The position numbers and the translations under genes are program-made. From positions 156,252 through 220,251 of the forward strand of contig NZ_JARRAF010000007.1 in assembly GCF_030129945.1 (NCBI RefSeq): DNA of 64,000 bases, read 5' to 3'. The notes beneath the pieces are model-generated. The model was not told the DNA's origin. It saw nothing but the letters and a program-made list of their open reading frames with translations, and searched no databases. This DNA is from Parachitinimonas caeni (lineage in GTDB: Bacteria > Pseudomonadota > Gammaproteobacteria > Burkholderiales > Chitinimonadaceae). Position 1 is the stretch's first letter. Each line of letters begins with the position of its first letter. Positions 18,048 through 26,979 of this stretch are shown here, in pieces.

Positions 18048-20083
18048 CGAGACAAATCCTGCTTTCCATGTCCAGCCGTCTTCTGCTTGCCACCTTATTA
18101 GCCAGTCTATTGGGCGGGTTGATATTCCTGGTAATCGAAGCGCGCCAGGCAGGTAGCCCCTTAATCGCAAACTCCATCGAGAAAAACTCGCTGGTGATTG
18201 GCCGGTCACTACAAAGCCAGCTCAACCGGGCCTTGAATCTGGGCATTCCGCCAGATCAGCTGTTTGGTGTAGAAGAATCCTTCGCCCACGAACTGGAGTC
18301 GCGTCATGAGCTCGAATTCATCGCGTTGACAGGCTCCGATGATCGCCAGCTCGCTGTCATCGTGCGCTATGAGCGAGACGTTGCTGCAGTGAGGGAATAC
18401 CTGTCTTCGGGACAGGAAACCCGTAGCCAGTCGCGTTACCGTCATCTGACGCTACCGCTGATCAGTGGAGACCTACAGCTGCAGATCGGCTTTCCTGCCG
18501 ACTACATCGACCGGCAAGTCGGTGACATCATGTTCGATCTGGCGGTTGCGGTATTAGTAGCGATAGTGCTGGTACTGGAATGCCTGCGCTTTTTCGCCCG
18601 CCGTTGGCGCAAACAGCCGCTGACCATCTTGGGCTCCTTGCTGCGCTCGATTAAACGCGGCGATTTGAGTCGGCGCGCCAATCTGTCCGGCAACCATAGC
18701 GTTGCCCATATCGCCGCCTACTTTGATCAGCGCCAGGACCAGCTGCGCAAACGCTATGAAGTGCTACGGCATAAAGTCTCCCTGCTGGGAGAATCCGGAC
18801 ACCACGCCACCGATCAAGCCATGGCACGGCTTGATCGCCTGGCGGTCCAATACAGCCTGGGATATCGCGGTGCGCTCGCCCCACCCGATGCCACCATAGG
18901 CATACGCCTGATCATTTTTCTGATCGCTCTCTCTGAAGAGCTGAGTCGTCCCTTCTTTGCAGTCTTTGCTGGTGAGCTGGTGGGGCCAGACGCTCCACTC
19001 TCCTCTGCCGCCATGATCGGCATCCCGATTACCGCCTTCATGCTGGTCTGGGCACTGTCCCAGCCGCTGGGGCCGATGCTGGCCCAAAGGGTAGGTTTAC
19101 GAAAAGGCATGCTGCTATCCGGTCTGCTGGCTGGCGGCTGCCTCGCCTTGACCGGCTTCGCTCAGCGTTGGGAAGTGCTGGCCGTTCTACGTGGGCTGAC
19201 GGGGTTGGGTTACGGTCTGATGCTGATCTTCGGCCAGGCAGCCGTTATTCGCGCCACATCGCTGGAAACGCGCGCCAGAGGGCTGGCTGAAGTCGCTGCC
19301 GCCGTAGTGGCTGCCGGGGTCTGCGGACCAATGCTGGGTGGTGCCATTGCCGACAAGTTTGGTTACGAAGCGGCCTTTGTCGCTTGCGCGTTGTGTGCCA
19401 TCTCTGCGGCCATGCTGACGCTTCGGGTTCTGCCGCCGCAGCTGAGCCAAACCGAGCTTTCGTCCCCGCCCGGACTGCGCACAATCTTGAAATACCTGAA
19501 AGACCGCAAATTCGGTGGCTTGATTGTGTTCTCTGCCGTTCCAACCAAATTTGCCGCGACAGCGATTCTGGTAGTGCTCGCACCACTTGCCATGGCAGAT
19601 GCCGGGGCCTCCAAAGCCGCAACAGGCCGGATGATCCTGCTGTACTTCCTCAGCTTCATGTTGGTCGCCGGTTGGGCAGCCCGCATGTCGGATCGCATGG
19701 GGCGTCGCAAGCCCTTCCTGTTGCTGGGCGGCATTGGTTCAGCTTTGGGATGTATCGCAGCAGTCATGATCGATGGCCAGCTGGGCATTGCCTTGTGTTG
19801 CGCCTTGCTCGGAGCATCACAAGCGTGTATCAGCGCACCACAGCTGGCGCTCGTCACCAGCCTGGTCCGACGCGATAGGGATAGAAGTGAAGCGGAAATG
19901 GGCCTGGGTGTATTCCGTCTGCTGGAACGCATCGGCAGTGTACTGGCGCCTTTTGCCGCAGCATTATTGGCCACGCGCTTTTCCCGCATGGAAGCGATCG
20001 GTGCCATTGGCGCCATACTGTTCGTCTGCGCCATCCTCACATCGCTAGCCCTGATACGCCATCGGGAAGGCCGACAGGCCTGA
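18044..20083 (+). CDS. Sensor-domain/MFS transporter fusion protein (module 2, gene B)
   Basis: A 679-residue protein. Residues 1-~190 comprise TM1 (LLLATLLASLLGGLIFLVIE), a periplasmic sensor domain containing LGIPPDQLFGVEESF, and TM2 (MFDLAVAVLVAIVLVLECL). A cytoplasmic HAMP-like linker (~195-280) follows. Residues ~285-670 form a recognisable 12-TM MFS transporter with the loop 2-3-type motif GPMLAQRVGLRKGML and the repeat-like motif ARMSDRMGRRKPFLL. Fusion of a receptor-like module to a complete MFS domain is unusual. The sensor part is alignable by eye with that of 10526 (GIP-D--G-EE). The gene probably couples ligand sensing to transport, or uses the MFS fold as a sensor. Confidence 0.8.
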   Translation: MTRQILLSMSSRLLLATLLASLLGGLIFLVIEARQAGSPLIANSIEKNSLVIGRSLQSQLNRALNLGIPPDQLFGVEESFAHELESRHELEFIALTGSDDRQLAVIVRYERDVAAVREYLSSGQETRSQSRYRHLTLPLISGDLQLQIGFPADYIDRQVGDIMFDLAVAVLVAIVLVLECLRFFARRWRKQPLTILGSLLRSIKRGDLSRRANLSGNHSVAHIAAYFDQRQDQLRKRYEVLRHKVSLLGESGHHATDQAMARLDRLAVQYSLGYRGALAPPDATIGIRLIIFLIALSEELSRPFFAVFAGELVGPDAPLSSAAMIGIPITAFMLVWALSQPLGPMLAQRVGLRKGMLLSGLLAGGCLALTGFAQRWEVLAVLRGLTGLGYGLMLIFGQAAVIRATSLETRARGLAEVAAAVVAAGVCGPMLGGAIADKFGYEAAFVACALCAISAAMLTLRVLPPQLSQTELSSPPGLRTILKYLKDRKFGGLIVFSAVPTKFAATAILVVLAPLAMADAGASKAATGRMILLYFLSFMLVAGWAARMSDRMGRRKPFLLLGGIGSALGCIAAVMIDGQLGIALCCALLGASQACISAPQLALVTSLVRRDRDRSEAEMGLGVFRLLERIGSVLAPFAAALLATRFSRMEAIGAIGAILFVCAILTSLALIRHREGRQA

Positions 20084-20412
20084 TCCAGCCCCCAAGCCAT
20101 CAACAATGGCCTTCAAGAAATCAAGGATAACGGGGCGGTGCCTATACCGCCCCCCCTGCCCCTGCAGACCACACGAGCCAGAGCTGCCTCTATACCCACT
20201 CGACAGGTCCAACACCGTGTACTGAACATCCCCTGCCGTGCAAGCCAGAGCGTGGCTGCTATAGTGAAGCTGTAGTGGCTCGCCTGACATTTGCCTTGAG
20301 TACACCGGCAACGACTGGGGAGCACACCGTAAGCCCACTGCATCGCCACGCTTAGGGCAGGCGTCGCGACGCTGACTCTGATCTGCCAGCCAACACACGG
20401 AGGACCTAACGA
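20084..20412. other. Intergenic region upstream of CBS-domain gene
   Basis: No gene seen. It holds a hairpin GGGGCGGT / ACCGCCCC (20132-20153) that may terminate the upstream operon, although no T run follows. It also holds a 12-bp perfect palindrome GCGTCGCGACGC (20361-20372), a possible protein-binding site 41 nt before the next start codon. Confidence 0.5.
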
Positions 20413-20844
20413 ATGAAGACCGCGCGTCAACTATTGCAAGAAAAGCACAGGCAAGGCGTATTCGCGGTGCGCCCGGAGGCGACGGTCTACCAAGCCTTGC
20501 AGCTGATGGCAGAAAAAGACATTGGCGCTGTTCTGGTTATGGATGGCGACAAACTGCTAGGTATTTTTTCGGAGCGCGACTATGCGCGTAAAGTGGTACT
20601 GCAGGGGAAAACCTCAGCCGGAACGCCTATCACCGAAATCATGACCCGGCGGGTGGTATTTGCCAAACCATCACAAACTGTGGATGAATGTATGGCCATC
20701 ATGTCGGAGAAACGCTTCCGACACTTGCCGGTCATGGATGGCAACACCGTCCTTGGCGTACTTTCGATCACCGATCTGGTGCGTGAAACCATTGCAGAAC
20801 AGCAATTCCTGATCGCCCAGCTCGAAAACTACATCATGCACTGA
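20413..20844 (+). CDS. CBS-domain pair protein
   Basis: A 143-residue protein made of two CBS domains (about 8-64 and 75-130). Typical signatures are VYQALQLMAEKDIGAVLVMDG, GIFSERDYARKV, RFRHLPVMDG and GVLSITDLVRE. Stand-alone CBS pairs bind adenosyl nucleotides and regulate partners. The ATG follows GGAGGACCTAACG. The next gene starts immediately after its TGA (no spacer), so it is coupled with the HAD phosphatase. Confidence 0.92.
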   Translation: MKTARQLLQEKHRQGVFAVRPEATVYQALQLMAEKDIGAVLVMDGDKLLGIFSERDYARKVVLQGKTSAGTPITEIMTRRVVFAKPSQTVDECMAIMSEKRFRHLPVMDGNTVLGVLSITDLVRETIAEQQFLIAQLENYIMH

Positions 20845-21555
20845 ATGCCTTTACCTTCTCGCACCAAGCGGCAGACTCGCCGTAGTCTGCCGCCCGTCTG
20901 GCTGTTCGATCTCGACAATACCCTGCACGACGCCAATACCGATATTTTCCCCGCCATCAATCGGCAGATGGTCAACTACCTCGCCGAGCATCTGCAAATT
21001 GAAGAAGCGCACGCCGACAGGCTGCGACTCGAATACTGGCAGCGCTTCGGCGCCACCCTGCATGGTGTGGTGCGTAGCCATCGCCACATTGATCCAGAAC
21101 ACTTTCTGCGCCACACCCATGTGCTCCCACATCTCAGGCAGCAGATCCGGCCGATGCACGGCGTGCGTGCGGTGTTGGACCGGCTGCCTGGCCGCAAGCT
21201 GCTGTTCACGAATGGTCCGTTGATCTATGCCGTGTCCGTCCTGCGCGCCCTGCAGATTGAGGACATTTTTGACGGCATAGTCGCCATTCAACACTCGGCC
21301 TACCACCCCAAACCCCAAGCGATTGCTTATCGCCGCCTGCTCAAACGGTATCGACTAGACCCGCGTCGCTGCATCATGGTGGAAGACACATTGGAAAACC
21401 TCGAAACCGCGAAGCGGCTGGGGATGCGCACTGTCTGGATCAGCCGGGAACTGCGATCGGGCACCTGGGCAGACCATAAAATCCGCCATCTGCGAGAGCT
21501 GCATCAGTTGCTTCCCCATACCCGGAATATGGTTTTTCCAGAAAAAACAAGGTGA
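20845..21555 (+). CDS. HAD-family pyrimidine 5'-nucleotidase-like hydrolase
   Basis: A 236-residue HAD superfamily protein. Motif I is WLFDLDNTLHD (nucleophile and acid/base Asp), motif II is LLFTNGP, motif III has the Lys of YHPKPQ, and motif IV is IMVEDTLENLETAKRLGM. The four-helix cap and HYHIDPEHFL-like region (SHRHIDPEHFLRHTH) fit the SDT1/pyrimidine 5'-nucleotidase subgroup, which dephosphorylates UMP/CMP or damaged nucleotides. It is cytoplasmic. The first codon abuts the CBS gene stop. The exact substrate is not provable here. Confidence 0.88.
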   Translation: MPLPSRTKRQTRRSLPPVWLFDLDNTLHDANTDIFPAINRQMVNYLAEHLQIEEAHADRLRLEYWQRFGATLHGVVRSHRHIDPEHFLRHTHVLPHLRQQIRPMHGVRAVLDRLPGRKLLFTNGPLIYAVSVLRALQIEDIFDGIVAIQHSAYHPKPQAIAYRRLLKRYRLDPRRCIMVEDTLENLETAKRLGMRTVWISRELRSGTWADHKIRHLRELHQLLPHTRNMVFPEKTR

Positions 21556-21616
21556 TAAAGTTGTATCCCTTGCTATTCCGTGCTAAAAAGCGCGGCCCTT
21601 TTCACAGACTATCGCC

Positions 21617-22216
21617 ATGCTGATCCGTAAGCTCTTTCGTTTTGAAAACGCCCACATTGTCCGCAACTGCAGCACTGACCGCTGCCGACGGTCGATTCAC
21701 GGCCATAGCTACAAGATTGAAGTGCTGCTGGAAGCCCATGCCTTTGATCAGGGGCAGATGGTCTACGATTTTGGCCTGATGAAGGGAACGATACGCGATG
21801 TCATCGACGGTTTTGACCATGCGATCTGCTTCTGGGATCGCGACGATGCCGAGTACATTGCCTGGGCCAAGCACTACTCGGCACGCTGGATTTCGCTGCC
21901 AGTGTCACCGTCAGCCGAGCAGTTCTCGCGCATGTTTTTTGTGATGATCGATGCCATTCTCAAGAACACCGACATGAGTAATGGCGAAGCCGACGTGCAC
22001 CTGCATTCGGTCATCGCACATGAAACCGAAACCGGCTATGCGCAGTGCTTTCGCGAAGATGCCTACAACCCGCGCATGGGAGAGATCAGGTTGACTGATA
22101 TTGTTTTTTCCGAGCAGGTCAAAGCCGAATGGAAAGACCCCGCCATGCTGGACCGGCTTTTGCGCGGCGACCGTTTTGTAAACCCTGCCCATCCCTTACA
22201 GATCCCGCCCCAGTAA
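21617..22216 (+). CDS. 6-carboxytetrahydropterin synthase-like protein (QueD family, long form)
   Basis: A 199-residue PTPS/QueD-fold protein. Probable zinc ligands are H13 (ENAHIV), H28 and H30 (IHGHSYKIEV), with nearby Cys18/Cys23 as the candidate catalytic cysteine. DGFDHAICFWDRDD and PSAEQFSRMFF match the family. QueD makes 6-carboxy-tetrahydropterin for queuosine. Typical QueD is about 120 residues, so the inserted and C-terminal parts (~150-199) mark a divergent long subfamily. No other queuosine genes are nearby. Confidence 0.82.
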   Translation: MLIRKLFRFENAHIVRNCSTDRCRRSIHGHSYKIEVLLEAHAFDQGQMVYDFGLMKGTIRDVIDGFDHAICFWDRDDAEYIAWAKHYSARWISLPVSPSAEQFSRMFFVMIDAILKNTDMSNGEADVHLHSVIAHETETGYAQCFREDAYNPRMGEIRLTDIVFSEQVKAEWKDPAMLDRLLRGDRFVNPAHPLQIPPQ

Positions 22217-22259
22217 ACCTCTGCACCGGCTCCTTGGCGCGAAATGCGGCGGGGAGCCA

Positions 22260-23375
22260 TCAATCGAGAATCACTTCCTTACGGCGCCACTCGCTGACGG
22301 CAAAACTCAGCAAGAAGCAGACCGCCGCATAGGGCCACCACTCGGACACCATTTGCGTCAAACCAGACAGATGCAATAGATGGCCATAGTTCCAACGAAA
22401 CAGCTTGAGAGTTGCCGACAGCACCTCGGTCAGCGGCCAGATCGCCGCAACCATCTGAGCCGCCGCCAGCGACAAAGCCGCCACTAGCGCCCGCCAATTG
22501 CGACGGAGCCGGGTCAAAGGGACAAGGATCAGCAAACCCAGCAACGCCCCGGTCACCACATTCAGATTCAACCAGGCCATGAATTCACCTGGCTTGAGCA
22601 TCAGCCCTGCCGCAGCAACCTTGATCGTCAATGACCCCAGCAGCAGCCCCAGAACCGTCGCCCAGGGATGGCGACGGGGCCTCACCAGCACCAGTCCAAA
22701 CAAGGATACGCCAACCAGATTGAGCGTGACGCCGCCAGCTTCCAGCAGGCGCAGGAAGATCTCCGGATCGTGCAACGGAGAGACAAAAGGCTGCGGCAGC
22801 CCAGCTGGCTGCACCACAATTCCCAGTATTGGCACCGATGGATCCAACTGCGTCAGAAACCACAGGGCAAACAGCACAATACCCAGATCCGCCAACCCAC
22901 CCGCCACAAACCACTGTTGACGCAGAATCTGCCAATGTCTGACCCACTGCGCGCGGTGCATCCAATACGCCGCCAATCCACCCAGAAATGTTCCGGCAGT
23001 GTTGGTCAGCATGTCCAGATTCGAAGCGATGCGACTAGGTAGAAACTGCTGGGCAAACTCAATCGAGCCACTGAGCATGGCCCCAGCCACCACGGCCAGG
23101 GCCAATGAATACCAGCGCGCGCGCAACAGCATGACCCAGGCGTAGCCGATCGGCATGTAGGCCAGAACATTCAAGGCATTGTCGGCAAGGGTCTGATAGA
23201 AAGGCAGCGGGTAAGCGAGAAAGGCCAGCACCGGCTCGCCGGTAAAGCGCCAGCCGGAAAACGGGTACAGACTGACCACCAGCACGACCAAATGGTACGC
23301 AACCAGAAAGTAGCGCGACACTAGAGACGTCTGCTCGCCGCGCGCAAGGTAGGAGATGGAGAACCGCCAGCGCAT
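22260..23375 (-). CDS. VanZ-like family integral membrane protein
   Basis: About 371 residues from an ATG at 23375 (a more upstream GC-rich start is unlikely). There are about nine or ten hydrophobic segments. The N-terminal part has the VanZ-like core: ADNALNVLAYMPIGYAWVMLL, then SGSIEFAQQFLPSRIASNLDMLTNTAGTFLGG, with conserved N, E, Q, R and D. VanZ-like proteins are of uncertain function; some affect glycopeptide resistance. The C-terminal half (from ~190) is an extra membrane domain. It is convergent with the QueD-like gene. Confidence 0.82.
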   Translation of the reverse strand: MRWRFSISYLARGEQTSLVSRYFLVAYHLVVLVVSLYPFSGWRFTGEPVLAFLAYPLPFYQTLADNALNVLAYMPIGYAWVMLLRARWYSLALAVVAGAMLSGSIEFAQQFLPSRIASNLDMLTNTAGTFLGGLAAYWMHRAQWVRHWQILRQQWFVAGGLADLGIVLFALWFLTQLDPSVPILGIVVQPAGLPQPFVSPLHDPEIFLRLLEAGGVTLNLVGVSLFGLVLVRPRRHPWATVLGLLLGSLTIKVAAAGLMLKPGEFMAWLNLNVVTGALLGLLILVPLTRLRRNWRALVAALSLAAAQMVAAIWPLTEVLSATLKLFRWNYGHLLHLSGLTQMVSEWWPYAAVCFLLSFAVSEWRRKEVILD

Positions 23376-23611
23376 GGGGCCACAGCTTAGCACGGGCCGA
23401 CAGGCTGGCGGGTAGGTCGTCCCATCCTCCGCTTGTCCTGGCCCGACACACGGCAGGCCAGCCGCCCACATTTGTCAGACACGGCTGCTATCCTGAAACA
23501 TCGACACTGTTGATGCTATGGGTCAGCGGCCATGTGCCTCCCCAACATCACCAAGTTCGTGGCAATTCGCCCCTCTCCCAGCGTTTCTGCTTGATTACCC
23601 AGGAGTGCTTG

Positions 23612-24376
23612 ATGAACGAGCGTAAAAGAAGAGCCCTCCTCTCCCCCACCATCGAACGCCTTCTGCAGCAGCACAACCCATCTATTGATGAGGGCTATCG
23701 AAGGGTGTGGGAGACCGAAGCCAAGCGCAACGCCAATTTCCTGCGTAATATCCTGCCAGATCGAATTGCCAGCCGACTCAAAACACCGGATTCCATCGTG
23801 GCGGAAGGACACCCGGATGTCAGCATCCTGTTTGCGGACATCGTCAATTTCACTCATCTGTCAGGCGAGCTGACGCCACAAGCCGTGGTGGAAATGCTCG
23901 ATGGCTTTTTCACGCCTATCGATCTGCTCTGCGAACGACATTCGCTTGAGAAAATCAAGACTGTTGGCGATGCCTATATGCTGGCAGGCGGCCTGGAAAC
24001 CGACCCTGCTTTCACCCATACCCAGCGCGTTCTGGATGCCGCTTTCGACATCATCACCCTGGCACAGCAACACCCCCCGGTGGCCGGTGCCCCCTTTGGT
24101 GTAAGGGTAGGCATTGCCACCGGCCCGATCATTGCAGGAGTGATCGGCCGCAAAAAGGTGACCTACGACCTTTGGGGCGACACCGTCAATATCGCGTCAC
24201 GCATGTGCAGCGAGGCCGAGCCGATGCAAATCGCCATGGATGAGCTGACCTACCTCAGCCTCTCCGATCAGATTGGCCAGCTGACAGCGGAGCAAGTGGA
24301 AATCCGTGGCAAAGGGTCGATGAAAATCTATCGAATTTCTCCTCCCAGCAGCCCAGGCTCGATTGCAACCGGCTAG
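23612..24376 (+). CDS. Soluble class III adenylate cyclase
   Basis: A 254-residue protein from the ATG at 23612, which has AGGAG 6 nt upstream; an earlier in-frame ATG lacks one. A helical N-terminus with LRNILPDRIASRLK, the usual cyclase-adjacent signalling helix, leads to the catalytic domain (~66-250). Metal-binding Asp residues are D76 (LFADIVNFT) and D120 (VGDAYM). The specificity pair is K116 (EKIKTVGD) and D186 (TYDLWGDTVN), which favours ATP over GTP. The transition-state residues N and R lie in VNIASRM. The product should be cAMP. No sensor domain is visible. The TAG stop uses the first G of a repeat element. Confidence 0.9.
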   Translation: MNERKRRALLSPTIERLLQQHNPSIDEGYRRVWETEAKRNANFLRNILPDRIASRLKTPDSIVAEGHPDVSILFADIVNFTHLSGELTPQAVVEMLDGFFTPIDLLCERHSLEKIKTVGDAYMLAGGLETDPAFTHTQRVLDAAFDIITLAQQHPPVAGAPFGVRVGIATGPIIAGVIGRKKVTYDLWGDTVNIASRMCSEAEPMQIAMDELTYLSLSDQIGQLTAEQVEIRGKGSMKIYRISPPSSPGSIATG

Positions 24377-24458
24377 ATTCCGTTGACGCCAGGTTTGCAG
24401 ATTGTGTTTCGCCGGAAAACGGCCTGGCTTTGCATTGCAGCACCCAAGTGCTGGTGAG
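24376..24458 (+). repeat. GGCTCTGTTGACGT-family repeat, copy 2 (one end only)
   Basis: It starts GATTCCGTTGACGCCAGG directly after TA of the cyclase stop codon, then runs TTTGCAGATTGTGTTTCGCC and GGAAAACGGCCTGG. It is nearly identical to the right arm of copy 1 (14383-14525) read on the minus strand. A small hairpin CAGCAC-ccaa-GTGCTG follows. No opposite end is found, so it is truncated or decayed. The right boundary is approximate. Confidence 0.75.
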
Positions 24459-24549
24459 TCTTATCCGGAGTCGCGCAAAGGCGGATTTTTGTCGTGAAGG
24501 CAGCCCTCACTTACCATTGCTGGCCGTACACGCAACAAGAGGCAGAAAT

Positions 24550-25884
24550 ATGGCAACCCGGATGAGTTGGGAACGTTTGCTATCCGCCGACCGGCTCGGT
24601 ATACCGCGCCGCACCGTCGCCGAGCGCTCGGACAGTAGTCGTACCGACTTTCACAAAGACCATGATCGCATCGTTTTCTCCAGCCCGTTTCGCCGCCTTG
24701 GCCGCAAAACCCAAGTCCACCCGATGACCGAAAACGATCATGTCCACACCCGTCTGACCCACTCGATCGAAGTCGGCAGCGTCGGGCGCAGTCTGGGCAT
24801 CATGGTTGGTCAACAAATTCAGGATCGTCTGCCGGGCCATATTACCCCCTACGACCTGGGCGCCATCGTCCAGGCAGCCTGCCTGGCCCACGACATTGGC
24901 AACCCCCCGTTTGGCCATGCAGGCGAATATGCGATTCGCGACTGGTTCCGGCGTGAATCCCATGCCTATCTGCTGCAAAACCTGTCCACTGCCGAGCGCA
25001 AGGATGTGCAGACCTTTGAAGGTAACGCCCAAGGCTTTCGCGTGGTTACCCAGCTGGAAAACCATCGCTTTCAGGGCGGCATGCGGCTCACCTACGCCAC
25101 ACTGGGTACCACCCTCAAATACCCGTGGACCTCAGAACATGCTGGCCGCAAGGAAAAATTCAGCATCTATCAGGCAGAAAAGCCCTTGCTCGAAGAAGTC
25201 GCCAACGAACTGGGTTTGCCCGAGCGACATGCCAATCGCTGGTCCCGCCATCCACTGTCTTACCTGATGGAGGCGGCCGACGACATCTGCTACGCCATTC
25301 TGGATCTTGAAGATGGCATCGAAATCGGCATGTTGCCTTATCAGGTTGTCGAGCCCATCCTGTTCAAGCTTTGTGGGGGCGATGATGATCTGCTCAGGCT
25401 GGAAGTCGCTGCGGCGCCATCTTATCGCCGCAAGATTTCGCTGCTGCGCGGCAAGTCGATAGATCGATGCGTGCGAGAAGTTTCCTCCGCCTTCCTGCGC
25501 CAACATGACACCCTGCTCAACGGTGAATTCGAAGGCGACTTGCTCGCATCCTGCCCAGGCTTCGTGATCGAGGGTATCAACACCGCCAAGAAGCTAGCTC
25601 GGGAACAGATCTTCAAGAATCGCCGCAAAGTCGAGATTGAAGTTGGCTCGTTCACCTGCCTGGATATCCTGCTCGACGCCTTCTGCGACGCCACCTATCA
25701 GCTAAAGAACGGGCCCCAGCTCAGCTTTCGTAACCGCCGCATCCTCGACCTGATGGAATACAACGCCCCCCAACCGGAATGGCCGCTATACCACTCCTAT
25801 CTGCGGGTGCTCGATTTCATTGGTGGCATGACCGACAACTACGCCACCTACCTGGCACAACAGGTCGGTGGAATGGGTCGTTGA
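24550..25884 (+). CDS. dgt: Deoxyguanosinetriphosphate triphosphohydrolase
   Basis: A 444-residue HD-domain dNTPase. The start at 24550 gives the family N-terminus MATRMSWERLLSADRLG. The metal-binding HD motif is formed by HTRLTHSIEV and CLAHDIGNPPFGHAGE, with the distal Asp in EAADDICYAILDLEDG. SPFRRLGRKTQVHP is also typical. Such enzymes hydrolyse dGTP to deoxyguanosine and triphosphate and adjust the dNTP pool in the cytoplasm. The length fits the shorter dGTPase subfamily (E. coli Dgt is about 505). Confidence 0.93.
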   Translation: MATRMSWERLLSADRLGIPRRTVAERSDSSRTDFHKDHDRIVFSSPFRRLGRKTQVHPMTENDHVHTRLTHSIEVGSVGRSLGIMVGQQIQDRLPGHITPYDLGAIVQAACLAHDIGNPPFGHAGEYAIRDWFRRESHAYLLQNLSTAERKDVQTFEGNAQGFRVVTQLENHRFQGGMRLTYATLGTTLKYPWTSEHAGRKEKFSIYQAEKPLLEEVANELGLPERHANRWSRHPLSYLMEAADDICYAILDLEDGIEIGMLPYQVVEPILFKLCGGDDDLLRLEVAAAPSYRRKISLLRGKSIDRCVREVSSAFLRQHDTLLNGEFEGDLLASCPGFVIEGINTAKKLAREQIFKNRRKVEIEVGSFTCLDILLDAFCDATYQLKNGPQLSFRNRRILDLMEYNAPQPEWPLYHSYLRVLDFIGGMTDNYATYLAQQVGGMGR

Positions 25885-26039
25885 TCACCTCGCAACCCAG
25901 GCCCTGGCCACCCCGGATCAGCCAGTGCCGGATGCTGGGTGCTGTTGCGTTGATTAGACAGCCGGGCAAGCGCCAGATGCGACGGCAAGGCGGCGTGTTA
26001 GAATCCGGCGATCATGCTGAAACCTAAGGACTGCGCGCC

Positions 26040-26978
26040 GTGCCCGCCCATTCGCTCCCTCGTCGCCTGGTAATTGCTACCCGTGAAAGCGCACTGGCGC
26101 TGTGGCAAGCACGCCACATTCAAAACCGCCTGCAAACGCTGTACCCCGCTCTTGAAATCAAGCTACTGGGTATGACCACGCAAGGTGACAAGATTCTCGA
26201 CCAATCACTCTCGAAGATCGGGGGCAAAGGTCTGTTCGTCAAAGAACTCGAAACCGCACTCGCCGACGGCCGGGCCGACATGGCCGTGCACTCGATGAAA
26301 GACGTACCGATGCGTTTGCCTGATGGCTTCATCATTGCCGCCATCACCGAGCGTGAAGACCCGCACGATGCGCTGGTATCCAATCGCTACCAGCGCCTGC
26401 AGGATCTCCCTCCCGGCGCCATTGTCGGTACCTCCAGCCTGCGCCGCGAAAGCCAGCTGCGGGCGGCGTTTCCTCACCTGCAGGTACAGCCTTTGCGCGG
26501 CAACGTGCAAACCCGTCTGGCCAAGCTGGATGCCGGACAGTACGACGCCATCGTGCTGGCTGCTGCCGGATTGAAACGCCTGGGCCTGTCAGACCGCATT
26601 GCCTGCATCCTCAGTTCGGACGAGAGTCTACCGGCTGTAGGCCAGGGGGCATTGGGTATCGAAATCCGCACCAACCGTCCCGAACTGGCCAGCCTGCTCG
26701 AACCCCTGAATCACCCTGCCACGGCCGACTGTGTTACGGCCGAACGGGCCATGAGCCTTCGTCTGAACGGCTCCTGCCAGGTACCGCTTGGCTGCTTTGC
26801 CGAAGTCGTTGAAGATCACTTTCTGCGGGTACGCGGCTTTGTAGCCAAACCCGATGGTTCGCAGATACTGCGGGCCGAAGCCAATGGCAGTCGTCAATCC
26901 GCCCCAGCCCTGGGTCGCCAGGTTGCAGACCTGTTGCTGACCGAGGGCGCACAACCGTTAATTCAAGCCCAGGACTGA
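26040..26978 (+). CDS. hemC: Hydroxymethylbilane synthase (porphobilinogen deaminase)
   Basis: A 312-residue protein with [18 protein letters not shown] at the N-terminus and the family landmarks [50 protein letters not shown] and the cofactor-binding Cys in [14 protein letters not shown]. It joins four porphobilinogen units into hydroxymethylbilane in haem synthesis. The start is GTG at 26040 with TAAGGA upstream. hemDX begins 1 nt after its stop, and hemY follows, giving a hemC-hemDX-hemY operon. Confidence 0.96.
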   Translation: MPAHSLPRRLVIATRESALALWQARHIQNRLQTLYPALEIKLLGMTTQGDKILDQSLSKIGGKGLFVKELETALADGRADMAVHSMKDVPMRLPDGFIIAAITEREDPHDALVSNRYQRLQDLPPGAIVGTSSLRRESQLRAAFPHLQVQPLRGNVQTRLAKLDAGQYDAIVLAAAGLKRLGLSDRIACILSSDESLPAVGQGALGIEIRTNRPELASLLEPLNHPATADCVTAERAMSLRLNGSCQVPLGCFAEVVEDHFLRVRGFVAKPDGSQILRAEANGSRQSAPALGRQVADLLLTEGAQPLIQAQD

Positions 26979-26979
26979 T

